The notes beneath the pieces are model-generated. The model saw only the letters and a list, made by a program, of their open reading frames with translations, had not been told where the DNA came from and ran no database searches. The translations under genes and the position numbers were made by a program. DNA of 64,000 nt from Durusdinium trenchii (taxonomy: Eukaryota; Sar; Dinophyceae; Suessiales; Symbiodiniaceae), in NCBI GenBank assembly GCA_963970005.1, contig CAXAMN010001303.1, forward strand, positions 1 through 64,000, written 5' to 3'. Positions 1-9,960 of this stretch are shown one piece after another (position 1 is the stretch's first letter; each line of letters begins with the position of its first letter).

Positions 1-2852
1 TACTGAATTCCTATTAACGGCTCATACACTTCTTGGGCAACTCTTGCACTCGTTGGCAGCATTAAGCTCCAGCCGTGTGGACCCGCAACTCCCGATCTCT
101 CAGCCGCAGTTTGCGCTTGTCGAAAGTCAAACGGGCTGTCTGGGCTGGTAGCTGCATAGCCTAGCCCCACCAGCAGTCCCTCCGGGAGATCCAGGTCTAC
201 TCTGGAGAGGTCTTTATAGGTGGATTGTAACTGGCAAGCGAAAGAGGATGTGGCTTGGACCTTCTCCGGGCGAAACCAGCTTCTCCCTAGGGGCCTGTGG
301 CCCGCTACTTTGGCAGTTTCTTCTAGGTCACTAAGGCCAAAGCCTCGGCCATGTCGGAGGAGCTTGTGAAAAACTCCTGGTATTTCATGCGGCATATACC
401 AAGTAGTGGGGGCTCGCAGCCCAATGGGAGCTTTGAGTAGGAGCGTGCGATGGGCTCTCTGTCCATCAGCTACTCCACCAGGGCTCTGTTTAGGATCACC
501 AAGTAGTAATCGAAAGAAGGGTTGTTGGGGGACTGTTGGCGCAAAGGCAGATTTGAGGTCCATGTCCTGCTGCGCCTCTTCGCTAATGAGCAGGTCCACA
601 TTCTCCATATGGGTGTTGAGTGTGGAGTGAGTTTGCCCTTTTTGGTCCCAAGCAAGCCCAGTAGTGACGATCACCACGTGGCAGCCGGGGATGTATGACG
701 CCGCTTCGCTTGCTCGCAAGTCACAGTCCGTGCAAGCTGTGTTGGTCTCTGCCTCTTCCCTACTTACTGGTCGAATGAAATATCTTTGGTGGTCCGGCTC
801 TAAGTCAAAGGCTGTGAGCAGCTTAGTGATTGCCCGACCCGCTGGATTCTCTTTGTGCACCACTGCAATCTTGAGGTGAGTGGTGAGGGCCAGCCAGGCA
901 AGGAGAAAGGTCAGGGATCTGGTCTTGCCCGCTCCAAAGACACCTGCTACTGCCAAGGTAGATCTGCCAGCTCGAAGGGCCAGCGCAAGACTGGCGGCCA
1001 TTGAAACAATGTGCCCATTATCTCGCCGAGCGGCAGTTCCCAGGGCAACAGCAAAGCTGGATGCTTGGGGGCAGTATTGCATTGTATTGCCTGAGGTCAG
1101 CAGCTGGAAGAGGGCGTGCAAGCTCTGCAAAAGGACTACCGTGCATTCTAGTTGATACGGAATAGGCACTTGGCCCGGAATACCCAGCACTGTGGGTTTG
1201 TGCTCTGCAGCCAAGCAGGCCATTTGCAAGAGATGGTCGGCAGTGACTGTGTCTCCTGCTTCCGCAATGGCCAACACTCGGAGCTTAGTTGCTCTAGGTT
1301 CTAGCACGCATAGGCTAGGTGGGAACGCCCATGGCGCTGGACACGCTAGTCCGGTTTCGGTTGGTGTGGGCAGTGGCACGAAATCTTCCGGGAACGGTAC
1401 TAAGGCAACATCCCAGTGCCGAGGACTGCTCAGCCGACGAAGTTTCTCACTTGGCGATTCATCCCCTTTTCGTTTTCGAGAGGGAGACACAAAAGCCAGC
1501 AAGAGCGCCAAGACTGAGTAGCATGCGCCGTGCTCCTCCAGAACGATCCGATAGGCCTTCCCAGCCTGCGAGCCCATATGCACTGTACTCGAGGGACTGC
1601 TGGCGAGTTGTTCGAAATTACAACTTTGGAAGTGCGCCGGGCAAAAGATAGCTGTTTGCGACCCCGAAGGAAAGGCTATGCGATATTCATGCATGCCCTG
1701 CAATCCAGTGGCCGTGGGCGTGACATCCACGACTAGGCCAAACTTTCGCACTGTGGGGCTGCTCCACAGTTCTTGTCTTGTGGTGGCCTCATCGACAAAG
1801 GTGAGCTGCGGGAGAAAGAGGGCTAGAACGACAAAGACTTCTCGGAACGGGATCGGCGCCAGTAGGTCTCGAGCCATCTCCGTCAGCCATTGGGCACATG
1901 CACTTTGGGTACCTTTGCCAACACGAAAGTTTTTGAGCAGCAGCGCTTCTTCCATGGAGGCGATTGGCTGTCCTGCCACACAGCTTTGTAGTAGCACCAG
2001 CAATTCCTGGTCAGAACAATGGAGATTGGACACCAACAAGCTGATAGCTCCTTCCCAATCCTCACTCGTCATGGCCGTTTCGAACCGAATCCAGGAGGCA
2101 AGTCGCATCGGAGCGGCAATTCGATCGCGGCGAGGGATAACATCCGGGTGCGTGAGCTTCAGCATGGTGAGACTAACTTTGCCCGTAGGGAGTTGGCACT
2201 GGAGCCAGTGCCAGTAACAGTGCTTGTGCTTGCCCATCCATCTTGCAGAGTCTGTTACGTACGTGATGTGCAAAGATCGTTGCAACATGTCGAGCTCGTT
2301 CTCTGTGGGCTTCCAGTCACACAAGCAATCTTCAGCAGCATGGACAAGATAGTAGTTGTGCCTGTCCGGCTCTGCAGTGGCAACGAGTGCCGCTAAGACA
2401 CTCTTTGGCGTTGCAATGGCGCCTAGGCGCGCTGTGATCTGACTGGCTGGCCAGAGGCAACGAATTGCTAAGGCAATCACTGCTCCCGTGTAGCTGCCAG
2501 CACTAAAACCATTTACGGTAAAATGGGTAGGATCTGCTTGTTCAGTCGGCCGCAGACACCCAAGCACTGGTAAGTAGGCTAGAAGTCGCAGTGGCTGGAG
2601 CGAAAGAAGCTTCCACCAAAGACCACTGAGAAAGGCCTGGTGCGGCAGCCGTCGATGGGCAGGGAGCAGCCTGGCTGCTTGTAACACATGCTGTGTTCGT
2701 TGGTACAGAAGGGCTGCCTTGCCATACCCTAGAGCTTCCCATTTCTGGCACGGATTCTGTGTGAGCGCAAAGAGGGTGGCGACTTCATGCACTCCGGTTG
2801 ACCAGCCATAGGCAACCCCCCCATTCCTGTTCATCAAGGACATCTGCGGGGG
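1..2852 (-). CDS. Polyprotein D copy 1, 3' part: esterase-like region plus SF1 helicase (partial, runs off left edge)
   Basis: Reading the minus strand from about 2849 down to base 1 gives one open frame of roughly 940 codons with no stop, so the gene continues outside the window. An esterase-like motif GFSAGSYTGA (2481-2510) is followed by VHAAEDCLCDW. A P-loop GVFGAGKT lies at about 921-945, an acidic Walker B-like motif ISEEAQQDMD at about 562-590, and a motif III-like LLGDPKQSPGG at about 484-507. The stretch RAPTTWYMPHEI then resembles the YRMHP motif of Upf1-type helicases. The order fits superfamily 1 helicases, which unwind nucleic acid using ATP. The frame is homologous, domain by domain, to 30722-33460 on the plus strand. 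The upstream part of the same protein (2927-5068) is separated only by single-base G-run changes at 2816-2822 and 2939-2945. The helicase assignment is firm at family level; the esterase call rests on one motif. The biological role is unknown. Confidence 0.72.
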
Positions 2853-2926
2853 AGAGTGACGGCCCATAGACTTGACTCTCTCCTACCGGCGGACACGTGC
2901 AATGGAAGTGCGGTGGGACCTCACCT

Positions 2927-5068
2927 TCAAGGGCTCCGCCCCCCCAGGCCACCACAGTTGATCTGAAATACTGACGGCAGTGGTGGGGATGTGCCGCCAA
3001 CCCAGTACCCATTAAGTTGGGCAATCATCCATAGGACAGTGACCCAGAGTATTTCACCCTGCTGACGTTGGTATATGGCTTCAAACACCTGTGGTGCAAT
3101 ACCTTCCAGGGGCATAACCGTGCCTCGGAGCTGAAGGAGCAAATCGCTATTGACTTGAAGGAAACGCTCTTTTTCTCCGGGGACAAGACACTGGGGGTGA
3201 GCTAATGCAACTTGCAATTCCTCGTGAGGACATGCTTCAATGTCTTTGTGGACTGCAACTACCCCTCGTAGTTTGGCGACTTGACTCCACGGCACAAAGA
3301 GGGGAGGAGACAGCTGTTGCGGACAGGGAGTGCATGGACGAGGGTCAGGTGCCTGACTACCCTGAGTCGAGTCGCTTTCGATTGCCTGAGCAAGTCGTTC
3401 CGCTCTCTTGGCAGAAGTATCAGACGAGGGCGTGGATGCTGACTCCACGTCTGTATCACCGAACTCTGCCGGAAGACAGCTAAGGCTGTCCCCCTGCAGT
3501 TGTGCTGTAAAGAGTTCTGTCGCTTGCGGACGAATCGCCCGCCACTTTAAGAGCAGGCAGAAGCGCAGGGCACTGTTGCCTGCTACCCCAGAGAAATAGC
3601 CTGTGAATTTGCAACCTCCTATTGGTTTCCAAGTCTCCACCACCCATGCGGGGGGGAGATTGGGCATGCCTAGTATTGCAATCGGTAGCGTTTCCCACCC
3701 CTGTTGCTCCAGCTCTCGTAAAGCAGCTTGCGCTCCCACTTTGGCTTTGCCAAAGGCATGAAATATGGCAGGACGCATTCGGTTGCGCGGCAGTGCACTA
3801 GCTTGAAAGAGATGTTCACCTGGCAACGACGCGACTGTACATGGCCCAGTAAGCATTGGAAGCACTGAAAGTATTCCCTGTTCAAAGGTGGCTCAAGCTC
3901 AGCTAGTGACCCACGGCGTTCGCTCTCTTCCCGCAGGGGTGAGGGCCCTGGGATGGGATTGTCGTGGCCACTTGATCGTGCTGTCTGGACCACGTTCATT
4001 CGGGGTGGTAACAGGGCTAGGCCAAAAGTGCTTACACATATAAAGCCCATATAGGGACCAGACCATACATAGGTCAAGGGCGGTTTGCGTTGCGACACCA
4101 ACAAAAGGGGTAAACATAGTGCCACTGATGACTGTATCGCTTGGATTGACTGGTGGTCTGGCTCTAGATACCAAGGCAAGGCGGCCCGCCTGGAGGCTCT
4201 TCGCCAGGGTCGAAGCAGTAGCATCATGTTCTAGCGGACTGTGCTTGCTGCGATTGCCGATTGAAACGACCAGTCCTGCATTATATTCCAAGTGAGCCTC
4301 TGTGAAGAGGAGCATACCAATTCCTGCACAGGAGCTAGACTCTGAGCGTGCACGCCCCAGCAGATCGACCCACTGGTGCTGTTGACGCGCCAGCTGCAGT
4401 AGATCTTGCACTTCAAAAAGCGTGACTGGTACACAGTCATTGTCAATGAGTGCAAAGTGTTGCGCCGGATACAGGAAACGCGCTACCTCTAACACAAAAA
4501 CTCCTGCCCAGTAGTATGGAACCTTGTGGAGTCCAGTAGTAGCATCCGCACACACCCAAAGGATGTCAGTTGTTTCTTCCTGGGGACCTACTAGGCACCT
4601 ACGTGAAGCCCACCATGCTGCAAAAGCCGGCCAATGCGGGACATCTGCTGGCATGCGATTGTCCACTATTAAGTAGATCATTTGATTATTCATGATCAAG
4701 TCACGGTGTGACATTAGTGTTCGAATGATGGCAGCAGTATCGGGCAAATCACCCTCTGTTTCAAGAGTGGGATACCCCTCGTCCTTTTTGGGTGGCTGAG
4801 CTCGAACATCGGACAAACCCAGAGTAGGGCAGGCAGAATCAAGGCCGAAAGGACTGCTAAGAGTGTCTTTCATAGCCATTGCTGCATATGCTTCCTCCTG
4901 GGACTGGTCCACACTAGCCTCCGTACCCCTGGCAAAGTTGGCCTGGCCATCTGCTGTCAGCCACTCCGCATGATCACGTGTGTATACAAAAGGCACGTGG
5001 ACTCTGTCCTCCAACCCTTCCGTTAGGTCCAGTGAGTTACTGTCCTCCATCCACGGATCATGTGACAT
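2927..5068 (-). pseudogene. Polyprotein D copy 1, 5' part: GT-A glycosyltransferase-like domain
   Basis: The ATG at 5068 opens a frame of 389 codons that meets TGA at 3899-3901 and again at 3893-3895. It then stays open in the same frame to 2927. The first part carries VDNRMP, WWASRRCLVGPQ, a DxD-like LIDNDCVPVTLFEV and LEYNAGLVVSIG, an order reminiscent of GT8-type nucleotide-sugar transferases (metal-binding DxD, then NAGL). That functional link is tentative. The second part contains GEHLFQAS, MRPAIFHAFGKAKV, an acidic linker and INCGGLGG. All blocks match copy 2 (28631-30729). Aligned to copy 2, the two TGA codons fall where copy 2 has TGG and CGA, so they look like transitions. The frame then breaks in a G7 run at 2939-2945, where removing one G would restore similarity to copy 2. 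A degenerate spliced-leader copy lies 146 bases upstream. Confidence 0.62.
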
Positions 5069-5213
5069 GATTGTTACTCTGCTCGAAGGTACGAATGCAG
5101 CTCCCGCCAGCTAAGGCTGGCAGTTGCCCTGAGCGCCACAAGCAAACGAACGGCAACAATGGTGATGTCAGCTAAGGCTGACCTCACTCATGTGTGCTGG
5201 ACGCTACGACCTG

Positions 5214-5234
5214 CTTCGAGCCAAATATTACAGC
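5214..5234 (-). other. Degenerate spliced-leader (DinoSL) relic upstream of D1
   Basis: On the minus strand this stretch ends TATTTGGCTCGAAG, close to the 3' part of the dinoflagellate spliced leader (TTTTGGCTCAAG) with one extra G. It sits 146 bases before the D1 ATG, in the right orientation. The same GGCTCGAAG variant occurs in front of B1 and B2. Between 5069 and 5213 there is only a pair of short AGCCTTAGCTG-type repeats and no gene. Confidence 0.5.
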
Positions 5235-5376
5235 AAAGCGCATCTCCCGAGGATCAACTGCATCTAGCCTTTCGTGGGGGGCAATTGCCAAACTGTACCT
5301 GAAGACCCTAACAACCAAAACACAGAAAGGGGGGGACATCATGTTACAGCAGAGGCGTGTCTCTACGACCTTGCAA

Positions 5377-6204
5377 CTACTGGTCATGATCATCCGCGTG
5401 TGGATGCAGAAGGGAGAGCAACCAGGCTACGTACACCAGGCCACAAAGTTGGGAATGTAGGTCAGCCAGGGGAGTGAGGAGAGCACCCTGTACATCTTGA
5501 GGCATATAGTCTACAGTTTGTTCAATTTCCTGTACCAAAGCATGTAGACCTTGCACTCTTGCATGTAGGGCTGATTCAATCTGGTGGTGTGTGCGTTCTG
5601 TGTGCCGCTGTGGGGCCGCTTGCTCAGTAGGCTGCGTGTCTACTCGAAGGGCTTGCTGTCGTTGCCTGTCGTCATGAGACCAAAAGCCCACTCTCCTCGG
5701 GAGGGAGCCTGACAAGGGGCGTGTCTGTAAGAAAATTTCAAGAGGATCCGCGTTCTCTGCAAGGATCCTAGCGTTCACTGCTTCAGCCAATACTGTGAGG
5801 AGGTGGCTTTCATGGTGCTGTATGTGCAAGATCATCCTGCGGAGTCGAGTGCGCTTTGTGCCATAAGTTGTGGCTCCCCTGGTGTTGATTGCAATACAGC
5901 CCTGATGATAGAGCGGGATGATGGCCCCTTCAACAGTTGCCCGGAGCTTTAACAGAGCTGGCGGAAATTCAAACCCCTCTGTCCATTCTGGGAAGGGGGT
6001 ATGTACATTTTCTTTAACTGCATCCACTGGAAACAAATGCAGCAAATAGCGCTGCGCCCTCTGCCCTCTATAGACGAAATTAACAATAAGGTCAAGCACC
6101 CCATACCGAATGTCCTTATGGTGGAGCTCAAGACGTACAAAGTTGGTGACATCAACATACGTACCGTCGTCAGCCAGAAAAACTGGTTCTGGATGTGTCT
6201 GCAT
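5377..6204 (-). CDS. Cluster protein C, copy 1 (intact, unknown function)
   Basis: An open frame of 275 codons from ATG 6204. It is not recognised as a known family. It is clearly homologous over its whole length to the plus-strand frame 27226-28065: both have PEPV near the start, then VRLE, IRYGVLDL or IHYGVLDI, FPPAL, CIAIN-RG and a C-terminal helical region ending in an acidic DD-rich tail. Conserved aromatic and charged positions in the first 150 residues suggest a folded domain. The middle is a Pro/Arg/Gln-rich linker, and the end looks like a helical hairpin. Both copies remain open although neighbouring genes are broken, which argues for selection or recent duplication. A spliced-leader relic lies 100 bases upstream. 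Confidence 0.7.
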   Translation of the reverse strand: MQTHPEPVFLADDGTYVDVTNFVRLELHHKDIRYGVLDLIVNFVYRGQRAQRYLLHLFPVDAVKENVHTPFPEWTEGFEFPPALLKLRATVEGAIIPLYHQGCIAINTRGATTYGTKRTRLRRMILHIQHHESHLLTVLAEAVNARILAENADPLEIFLQTRPLSGSLPRRVGFWSHDDRQRQQALRVDTQPTEQAAPQRHTERTHHQIESALHARVQGLHALVQEIEQTVDYMPQDVQGALLTPLADLHSQLCGLVYVAWLLSLLHPHADDHDQ

Positions 6205-6303
6205 GGCGAGTCTAATATGCGGCTTGGCTTCACTATAGTGTGTGTAAGCGAAACCCGGCAGGTGCTATGCAAAAGAGGACCGGCTGGCAAGTTGTTTCTC
6301 TTG

Positions 6304-6324
6304 CTCTGAGCCAAAGGTCTGCAG
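6304..6324 (-). other. Spliced-leader relic upstream of C1
   Basis: The minus-strand sequence reads CTGCAGACCTTTGGCTCAG followed by AG, aligning to the DinoSL with a single gap and a few substitutions and keeping the TTTGGCTCA core. It lies 100 bases before the C1 ATG in the same orientation. Confidence 0.6.
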
Positions 6325-6454
6325 AGACAGAAGAAGACGTTTGGTAACGAGTCCGCTGACCTGTATCACGCGCGTCATTACTACTTGCTATATACTGTTG
6401 TTACCGTCATGGTAGTTGTGTTACTCCTGCGCCGCACTGCATGAGACTCAGAGC

Positions 6455-6476
6455 CTGCTGCTGTTCAGGCTCGAAG
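6455..6476 (+). other. Possible weak spliced-leader relic upstream of B1
   Basis: The plus-strand stretch ends TTCAGGCTCGAAG, sharing GGCTCGAAG with the clearer copy in front of B2 (26137-26156). It lies 63 bases before the B1 ATG. Alone it would be ignored; the equivalent position in both copies is the only reason to list it. Confidence 0.3.
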
Positions 6477-6538
6477 CTGAGTAGTGATTCCACGCCTCTG
6501 CCCAAACTGAATAGGACAATCAGTAGCAACCTTTTGCT

Positions 6539-7175
6539 CATGGCCCTGCCTTTCATTGTTGGCCCACATCAGTGTTCCCTCACTCAGGGCCCAGAGGGGC
6601 GCCCACAAGTTGAGGTGGTCTTGCGTATACGGCTACCACTAGCAGAATTTTTTGACGCTCTCCTCCTCTCACTTGCGGAACAACACCCGTTGTTTCAGCA
6701 AACAGGGCCTGAGCCAGCCCCGACTCCTGCAGCCCCGGTCAAAGCAGGTCTTCAGACAATGGGACACAGAAGCTCCTCTCAGAAGGAGGAAGCCTCGCCT
6801 AAACGGAAAACGACTGGTCGTACTCATCCAAAAAAGCCGGTGCATCCTCCCAGGCATGATACACCAGCTGATCCTACCCATGAAAAGCTGCTGGCTGTAC
6901 TCTCGCATGCTGCACGACTCCCGGACACTGGCGAAGGGGGAACCACCATGGCTTGTGCAGACTTCCCCTCTGTTGGTCCAGGGGATACGATGATGCCGCC
7001 GACCGCGGAATCGACCGCCGGCTGGCCTCCCCGACAGGCAACTAGCAGTCGTCTCCTTGCACACCAGTATGTCACACATGGGCATATTCAATATCGAGTT
7101 ACGGAGGACGGCGCGCGCGAGCATTTACCACCGCCACGTGCATTTGCACACCCAAAGAAGTGCCCCGTCCAGTGA
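6539..7175 (+). CDS. Cluster protein B, copy 1 (intact, plus strand)
   Basis: ATG 6539 begins MALPFIVGPHQCSL and the frame runs to TGA at 7173-7175, about 211 codons. The frame is open further upstream to 6441, but similarity to copy 2 begins at the internal ATG, so that start is preferred. The N-terminal 50 residues (GPxxCxL, then LRIRLPLAEFFDALLLSLA) match B2 (GPNRCEL, LRVCLPVRELLSVLSQLA). The rest is Pro/Arg/Lys-rich low complexity, ending PKKCPVQ exactly as B2 does. Basic, disordered character could suit a nucleic-acid-binding protein, but the function is unknown. It is on the opposite strand from its neighbours A1 and C1, whereas B2 is co-directional with A2 and C2. Confidence 0.68.
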
Positions 7176-7247
7176 ATCGGTAGAGAGACCCAATGTCCCG
7201 CTTTCCTTTTCAACAGGGGCTCCCTGGCCAGCCAATAAGGATAATTA

Positions 7248-8261
7248 CTAACCCCAATCTGTCCACTCATGTGGCTGCGCTTTGCGTTTTTCACGGAGGG
7301 CGGTGAGTATCATGTCCATTTCGCTAGCTAGTGTCCAGCACGCATTGGCCCCTGGTTGAACATTGCAGTGCTGATGGCATGTGCGCGCATCTTGGAGGGT
7401 GCGTTGAATATCACACGCTGAAGTACGCACCGTGCCCGCGCGAGTGATGAGTTCTCGACTAAGCCGTGCGTGCGGCGCATCATGACCATCAATCAAGTCT
7501 TGGTCAGTAAGGGCCTGCAAAGCATATACCCCTAACTGGGCCGGGGGGCGCACTACCGCAGCCTGGGGGCTCATCTCTCCACGCGCTCTGTTTGATTGCT
7601 CTTGTATGGGGGTGGGGCGACTTTGCGGCAACATCCAGGGCGGGATTGGCGGTGTCGGACGTGCTAAGGCGACTGGGACAGCCGGTAGCGTATACATTTG
7701 CGAGAAAGGGAAGGAAGCTAAGGCTTCCCCCAGTTCAGGAGGTCTGGCCTGTCCACGCCCTACGGCCCATCCATGGGGAGAGAGACAATCAGCTTGCTGA
7801 AGGATACGATAAACTGTTGCCCTTTGTGGGGCACACCTCCCATGCAGGAGAACGCCATCATGTGTGATGTGCGGCGAGTCTTCAAAGGGAAAGAGGACCT
7901 GCCCACTAGTGAGCACCAGGTAAGATCGGCATATCTCTGCTGGCACGGCAACTAATTGCATCTCCGATATGCGAGGGCATGTTCCATCATCCAAAGGAGT
8001 TCTTGGGAAGCCAGCAACAGCCAGACGCAGCGGGAGCTGTCTCTGGGCTACGTTTACGTTGAGTTGGACAAAATGTACCTCACCATCAGAGTGTTTGTAA
8101 ATCATGCGAGCAAAGGGAGAGAGGTCCAGGCCTCCAGGTCCAATCTCCATTGGTTTGGTACTCTTGGCTGCCTCTGTGCTTCGCTCAGTGAGGATCTGGA
8201 CTAAGGTCCAGACCCTCTCTTCTGAGATAGGTTGTTCTATGGAACAAGGTTGCAGGAACAA
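7248..8261 (-). CDS. Cluster protein A, copy 1 (intact, unknown function)
   Basis: ATG 8261 opens 337 codons to the stop at 7248. No known family is recognised. A block GGLDLSPFARMI...VHFVQLNVNV near residues 40-70, and LFPFEDSPHITHDGVLLHG near residues 125-145, are shared with A2 (25066-25892), where the equivalents are GVSLTDFAQAI, VSLVRLHITV and LWPFADDPHITQEGFILHG. A Pro/Gln-rich linker follows, then a helical C-terminal region with Cys and His (CHQHCNV), again matched in A2 (AHQCGV). It is preceded by one of the clearest spliced-leader relics in the window, only 24 bases before the ATG, so it is probably the first gene of its cluster. Confidence 0.7.
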   Translation of the reverse strand: MFLQPCSIEQPISEERVWTLVQILTERSTEAAKSTKPMEIGPGGLDLSPFARMIYKHSDGEVHFVQLNVNVAQRQLPLRLAVAGFPRTPLDDGTCPRISEMQLVAVPAEICRSYLVLTSGQVLFPFEDSPHITHDGVLLHGRCAPQRATVYRILQQADCLSPHGWAVGRGQARPPELGEALASFPFSQMYTLPAVPVALARPTPPIPPWMLPQSRPTPIQEQSNRARGEMSPQAAVVRPPAQLGVYALQALTDQDLIDGHDAPHARLSRELITRAGTVRTSACDIQRTLQDARTCHQHCNVQPGANACWTLASEMDMILTALREKRKAQPHEWTDWG

Positions 8262-8284
8262 ATCGCCCGTGGTAGCTGCCCTGT

Positions 8285-8303
8285 CTTGAGCTAAAGGCTA
8301 CGG
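8285..8303 (-). other. Spliced-leader relic directly upstream of A1
   Basis: On the minus strand the sequence is CCGTAGCC followed by TTTAGCTCAAG. The DinoSL is CCGTAGCC, AT, TTTGGCTCAAG, so this differs by a two-base deletion and one G-to-A change (18 of 21 positions kept). It includes the SL 5' end, which chance matches rarely do. Confidence 0.8.
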
Positions 8304-8304
8304 A

Positions 8305-8800
8305 TGGGTCAGCTATCCAGTGAGATCAGACCATCGAAACTGGTTGTCTGCCAAGGCAACAAGGTCTTGCACTTCAGAGTGCGGACGCAGTCATTGTCAA
8401 CGAGGCCAAGATGCATCAGGAAAAAAGAACCTGGCTGCTTCCAGGACAAAAACTCGCCCAGCAGAAAGGAACTGTTCGCAGGCCACTAGCATGGGTTGCC
8501 TGCGCCCACAGGTCGGTTCGTTCATTCTGAGGCTCCACTAGGTTTCTCCTGGCCGCCCACCACTACGCAAAAGCTAACCAGTGGCTTATGTCCTTGGGTG
8601 CACGTTGTCGACAATCACGTAAATCATGTCATGACTCTAGGAGTTCCCTATCTTGTGGAAGACACTCAATGATGGCAGCGGTATCAGGGCCCTGTTGCTT
8701 GGCTGCCAGGTGGCCTGGATCTTGGTCAATCGGCTGTGCTCTCTGACAGGTGTGTGCAGGGCCTGATACGCCTGCACTTTGGCAAGATTGCACGAACGAA
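8305..8800 (-). pseudogene. Degraded fragment of polyprotein D (D3)
   Basis: Minus-strand translation in shifting frames gives AYQALHTPV, GPDTAAII, MIYVIVDN, FVLEAARFFFPD and LADNQFRWSDL. These match in order the segment of D2 from QAYQALRTP to ESQFRWPDL, interrupted by several stops and small indels. The fragment stops just before the A1 spliced-leader relic, so reading the minus strand the order is D3, A1, B1 (reversed), C1, D1. This suggests that the A-D unit was tandemly repeated. It is not functional. Confidence 0.65.
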
Positions 8801-8858
8801 ACGAGAGGCATATCAGTGGTCAGGCAGTGGAGGCATATTTTTTTTCGGAGAGCCACGC

Positions 8859-8907
8859 AGAGGATGATGACCAGTGGGCGGCTGACTCCTTTGCTGCCCT
8901 CAAGTAA
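8859..8907 (+). pseudogene. Fragment matching the C-terminal tail of the LRR2 gene
   Basis: Plus-strand translation gives EDDDQWAADSFAALK and a stop. The same tail (DEDQWADDSFAVLN, stop) closes the leucine-rich-repeat gene at 38525-38567. No repeats precede it here, so it is a stranded 3' end of a related gene. Confidence 0.5.
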
Positions 8908-9692
8908 AGGCAATCAAGTGCACACTCCAGCAAGGTGACGGCCATGTCCCGTGGAGTGTACAAACGTGTCCAAATGTGTCCACTGTCCATCGACCCCAGA
9001 AGGGTCCAAGCAAGAGTGTCTGTCACGCGAACGACAATGAAGCCGAGTTCCTGGGGCAAGAATCAGACCTGCTGACAAACAGAGCAGCTCCTGCAAAGCA
9101 CCTAATTGCTACTTTTGCCACTCGATGCAGTGGCCGTTTGACATTTTTTCAGATGAGACTGGCCTTTGTGTTTGGGGTTCTTGTTTGGTTGGTTTGTTTG
9201 GCATTTGGGTTTGCTTGTGTTTCTTTCTCCCTCATCATGTTGATCATCAAGAGGCAAGTGCAGCAAAGCACTTTTGCCCAATCGAGATTGCCTCGTCAGA
9301 GGTTGTGGCCAACCTGGCACTAGATGAGTTGGGACCCGTCGATCCCGTACCACGTCCACTGGGGTGCATGGGACTGGCTGACGACTGGGTCACCGACTGG
9401 TCTCCTTTGAGAGTGGGCTCAATGCCACAGTCTGGCCACAGTGAGGGTCTTGTGCGGAAGATTCGAGCTGTGCTGTGGGAACCGGGGTCACTGAAAAGGT
9501 GACTGCAACTGACTTCTTTGGCATCAGTGACTGACGACATGATGAGCCCCTGGCTGACAGTTGCTTTTGCTTTGACTGCCACTCGGTGCAGTGGCCATGT
9601 GGTCACCATTGATGCAGAACGTCGCCGCATTTGAATGGCTTCTCTTTGGTCGAGCGCAGATGCACTTGACAGATTTTGCAGCGAAATAATTT
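8908..9692. other. Non-coding stretch with T/G-rich block
   Basis: No supported gene. At 9170-9236 the plus strand is a run of GGTT, TTTGG and TGTTT units, followed by CTCATCATGTTG. Related T/G blocks are at 39700-39770 and 39970-40045; the latter is also followed by ATCATCATGTTG. The segment GACAGATTTTGCAGCGAA at 9668-9685, just before the LINE spliced-leader relic, recurs with one change near 39860, so this may be a 5' leader shared by related elements. Confidence 0.45.
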
Positions 9693-9713
9693 CCGTAATC
9701 CCTTTGGCTCAAG
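9693..9713 (+). other. Spliced-leader relic at the head of the LINE-like element
   Basis: The sequence starts CCGTAA and ends CCCTTTGGCTCAAG, agreeing with the DinoSL at 17 of 21 positions without gaps. It includes both the 5' CCGTA and the 3' TTTGGCTCAAG. It lies 248 bases before the first long open frame and marks the likely 5' end of the mRNA from which this copy was made. Confidence 0.75.
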
Positions 9714-9960
9714 TTTTCGGTTCAAACCCATAAACTGGCAGGAGGTTCAAGGATTTTCTCTTAAAGAGAAGAGATTTCCTCTGTAGTTTGCTCCCCCCTT
9801 AGTTCTGTGTCCTTGCACCTGTGACCTTGCTTTTGCCTTTTCCCATACGATGTCCCGTGATATCGTCTTGGGTTGTTGTGTTTCTGTGCCAATACAGTGG
9901 CCCGTGCTACTGTCTTTGGTCTTCGTTTCGTTGCTTTAAAATGCTTGACAAAGCTGTTGT

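Noticed and set aside
406..2396. Series of plus-strand open frames of 60-180 codons
   Set aside because: They lie opposite the unbroken minus-strand helicase frame, have Ser/Arg-rich composition typical of antisense shadows, and have no motif.
6001..6309. 102-codon plus-strand frame
   Set aside because: Antisense to the N-terminus of C1 and its leader; C1 is supported by homology to C2.
6669..7124. 151-codon minus-strand frame inside B1
   Set aside because: It would restore B1 to its neighbours' strand, but only the plus-strand frame matches B2, including the shared N-terminus and PKKCPVQ end.
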